Positions 62,701-64,000 of a stretch of 64,000 nucleotides of DNA are shown piece by piece. Under the pieces are notes generated by a model. The model ran no database searches, was not told where the DNA came from, and saw nothing but the letters and a program-made list of their open reading frames with translations. The stretch is from Limnomonas spitsbergensis (lineage: Eukaryota; Chlorophyta; Chlorophyceae; Chlamydomonadales): the NCBI GenBank assembly GCA_037349105.1, contig JAYJMM010000120.1:4530001-4594000 (forward strand), given 5' to 3'. Every line of letters starts with the position of its first letter. The stretch's first letter is position 1. The translations under genes were made by a program, and so were the position numbers.

Positions 62701-64000
62701 TCTGCTCGTTAAGGTCCTTTGCCGATTGGATTCCTTTATGGTTCTTTATCAGCTGCCCATCCCCCTCCGGCATAAACTTCTGTGATTGCCAGCGTTGTCT
62801 GTTCATTGGATACTTCCATGCCTCTCACCTGTGACCCCCTCCCCCCCCTTCTGTTCACACAGTTGTACCTGCCCCCTCCCCACCCCTCTGTTCACACAGT
62901 TCTGCCTGCCCCCCCCTCCCCCCCCGCTCTGTTCACACAGTTCCACCTGCCCCCTCCCCCCCCTTTCTGTTTACACAGTTCTACCTGCCCCGGGAGGACG
63001 GCTCTGATCCAGGCATCCCAAATGCCATCGAGGAGGTGTGCAAGGAAATGGACAAGGTAGGAGATGAGCAGCAAGGAGGGGATCCCTCGTTTTTCATAAG
63101 GAGATTCTTGACATGCCCGGTATAAATTGGTGCCCGGTATAAATTGGTGCCTGGCATCAATTGGTGCCCGGTATAAATTGGTGCCCGGTATTTTATTGTT
63201 GCCCGGCATAAATTGGTGCCCGGTATAAATTGTTGCCCGACTGCCCGCTCGCATCCGGCTGCTTCTGATAGACTCAATGGTGTCCCTTGGGAGTCGTAGT
63301 GGGTGCTTACTGCCTAGTTCTGACGCGTGCTGTGTTCATGCCTGTAGTCTATCCACATGACGGTGCAAAAAAACCTGCTCCATCTTCAGGATGATTAAAC
63401 CCTAAACCCTGTCTGCAGTCGATCAACATGACGGTGCAAAAGAACCTGCGCCACCTCAAAGACGACTGCGAGAAGGTGATTGTGAGCATTGGCGAGGCCA
63501 TCCGGACTGACAAGGAGAAGAAGGCTGTCAACAGGAGGAACCGCTTCAAGGTGATGGCGTGCATTGTAAAAAAGTCCATGGGGCTTGATTTGGTGCATGA
63601 GCTGTCTGTCCGCAGCCCTTGCATTTCGACACCATGCTAGTCCTGTCATGGGTATTCATTCCACTATTCCCAACATAGTACTGAATAACACAGTACTGAA
63701 TAACATAGAACTGAATAACATAGTACTGAATAACATAGAACTGAATAACATAGCACTGAAGAACATAGTACTGAATAACATAGAACTGAATAACATAGTA
63801 CTGAATAACATAGAACTGAATAACATAGCACTGAAGAACATAGTACTGAATAACATAGTACTGAAGGATGCTTTCAGGATGTCTGTTGCGTTGTCTGATC
63901 TAGTATCCTGCAGCGCATTGAAGTGCGCCATGGGGGAGGGGGATGCCGTGCGGCCACCACAGGGCCGATTGGTGCCAAACTATGACCGGCCTACCGCCGG
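59781..64000 (+). CDS. EHD/dynamin-like membrane GTPase (3' end outside window)
   Basis: The protein belongs to the dynamin superfamily, closest to the EHD/sarcalumenin type that remodels endocytic membranes. Exons seen: 59781-59873, 59982-60089, 60159-60236, 60307-60451, 60598-60683, 60928-60981, 61232-61250, 61481-61509, 62084-62200, 62594-62641, 62979-63056 and 63419-63550; 329 codons so far, all in phase. Motifs are P-loop GNHSAGKSSFINWYIGE, switch I GVAIETRGFTFVTSG, G3 DTPGLVDGD, hydrophobic strand ADLILIFFDPIGQA, and the G4-type SKADAVEKEHDRQRVLIQI. The intron after the 19-bp exon begins with GC (ag/gcaagt). The C-terminal part is beyond 64000, so I cannot say whether an EH domain is present. 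Confidence 0.88.
60684..60800. repeat. 29-bp tandem repeat after exon 5 donor
   Basis: About 3.7 copies of acacattggggcgcactcgg followed by ctgaacatg, starting within 6 bases of the donor. Confidence 0.85.
61578..61752 (-). mobile_element. Dispersed element A, copy 10
   Basis: Starts tttagtgcgtaccagacc and carries agcagggcttgctgcaccag. Its end gcagcgcgcgctaac mirrors gttttagcgcgcgcta at 61522, so this copy may be the inner part of a longer inverted-repeat element (about 61522-61748). Confidence 0.72.
62365..62525 (-). mobile_element. Dispersed element A, copy 11
   Basis: Diverged copy with the gtgatgtagctgaattgtag block duplicated in tandem at its end. Confidence 0.65.
62845..62985. repeat. 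Tandem copies of a 3' splice site (EHD-like exon 11)
   Basis: Three upstream copies of tctgttcacacag followed by tt-t/c-acctgcccc precede the real acceptor at 62978 (tctgtttacacagttctacc). All three keep the AG and the first exon bases. Confidence 0.88.
63110..63240. repeat. 16-17-bp tandem repeat
   Basis: About eight copies of ttggtgcccggtataaa in the intron after exon 11. Confidence 0.9.
63348..63400 (+). pseudogene. Degenerate duplicate of EHD-like exon 12 start
   Basis: cctgtagtctatccacatga, then cggtgcaaaaaaacctgctcc, mimic the true junction and exon start at 63413-63458 (tctgcagtcgatcaacatga, then cggtgcaaaagaacctgcgcc). The copy is cut short after about 45 bases and followed by a telomere-like run. 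Confidence 0.8.
63665..63870. repeat. 15-bp tandem repeat
   Basis: About 14 copies of acatagtactgaata and its variants (acatagaactgaata, acatagcactgaaga), with a suggestion of a higher-order period. Hydrophobic minus-strand frames here are repeat artefacts. Confidence 0.92.
63950..64000 (-). mobile_element. Dispersed element A, copy 12 (cut by window end)
   Basis: gcggccaccacagggccgat, followed by ctatgaccggcctaccgccgg, matches the 3' half of the family in reverse orientation. Confidence 0.55.

Overview
The window is nuclear DNA from a eukaryote, most likely a flagellate green alga. The genes are split by many GT-AG introns, and the deduced proteins are of plant or protist type. They include the flagellar-assembly protein IFT20, so the cell builds cilia. 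Exons are GC-richer than introns. Introns are full of minisatellites and of degenerate telomere-like AACCCTAAACCC runs. I cannot name the species. Gene models were built by hand from reading frame, splice signals and intron phase; none is backed by transcript data.

Layout, left to right. 1-2988: no recognisable gene. 2989-4890 (+): SCAMP membrane-trafficking protein, first exon not found. 5230-9663 (-): a 5'-truncated LINE with an intact endonuclease-reverse transcriptase ORF, inserted in a dispersed repeat whose unoccupied relative lies at about 31265-31381. 10446-17067 (+): Rtt106/SSRP1-type histone chaperone with an acidic tail, interrupted by a 3.3-kb intron zone that holds an apparently perfect 40-bp minisatellite. 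17321-25768 (+): 12-exon TEX10/IPI1-like ribosome-biogenesis protein. 27032-28142 (-): IFT20. 28366-32828 (+): RUVBL2 (reptin), head to head with IFT20. 35678-40690 (-): a protein with an N-terminal TIR domain and, by my exon chain, a long C-terminal armadillo-repeat domain. 41662-57418 (+): XPC/RAD4 DNA-damage sensor, whose proposed last intron holds a 4.5-kb satellite of about 68 copies of a 67-bp unit. 57916-59428 (-): ELMO-domain protein. 59781 to beyond 63550 (+): EHD/dynamin-like GTPase, cut by the window end.

Three themes stand out. First, the TIR-ARM gene looks like a domain-order inversion of the animal NADase SARM1, with a possible one-base frameshift inside the TIR domain. Second, many intronic tandem arrays are anchored on exon-intron junctions, so that splice sites and adjoining exon bases are copied several times (XPC exons 4, 6, 7 and 9; TEX10 exons 11 and 12; EHD-like exons 11 and 12; Rtt106-like exon 3). 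Third, a 150-200-bp interspersed element with short inverted termini and a tRNA-B-box-like internal motif occurs about a dozen times, mostly in introns. The genes do not form a pathway. They are a normal mix of eukaryotic housekeeping functions; the one suggestive pairing is IFT20 with RUVBL2 on a shared 223-bp promoter.
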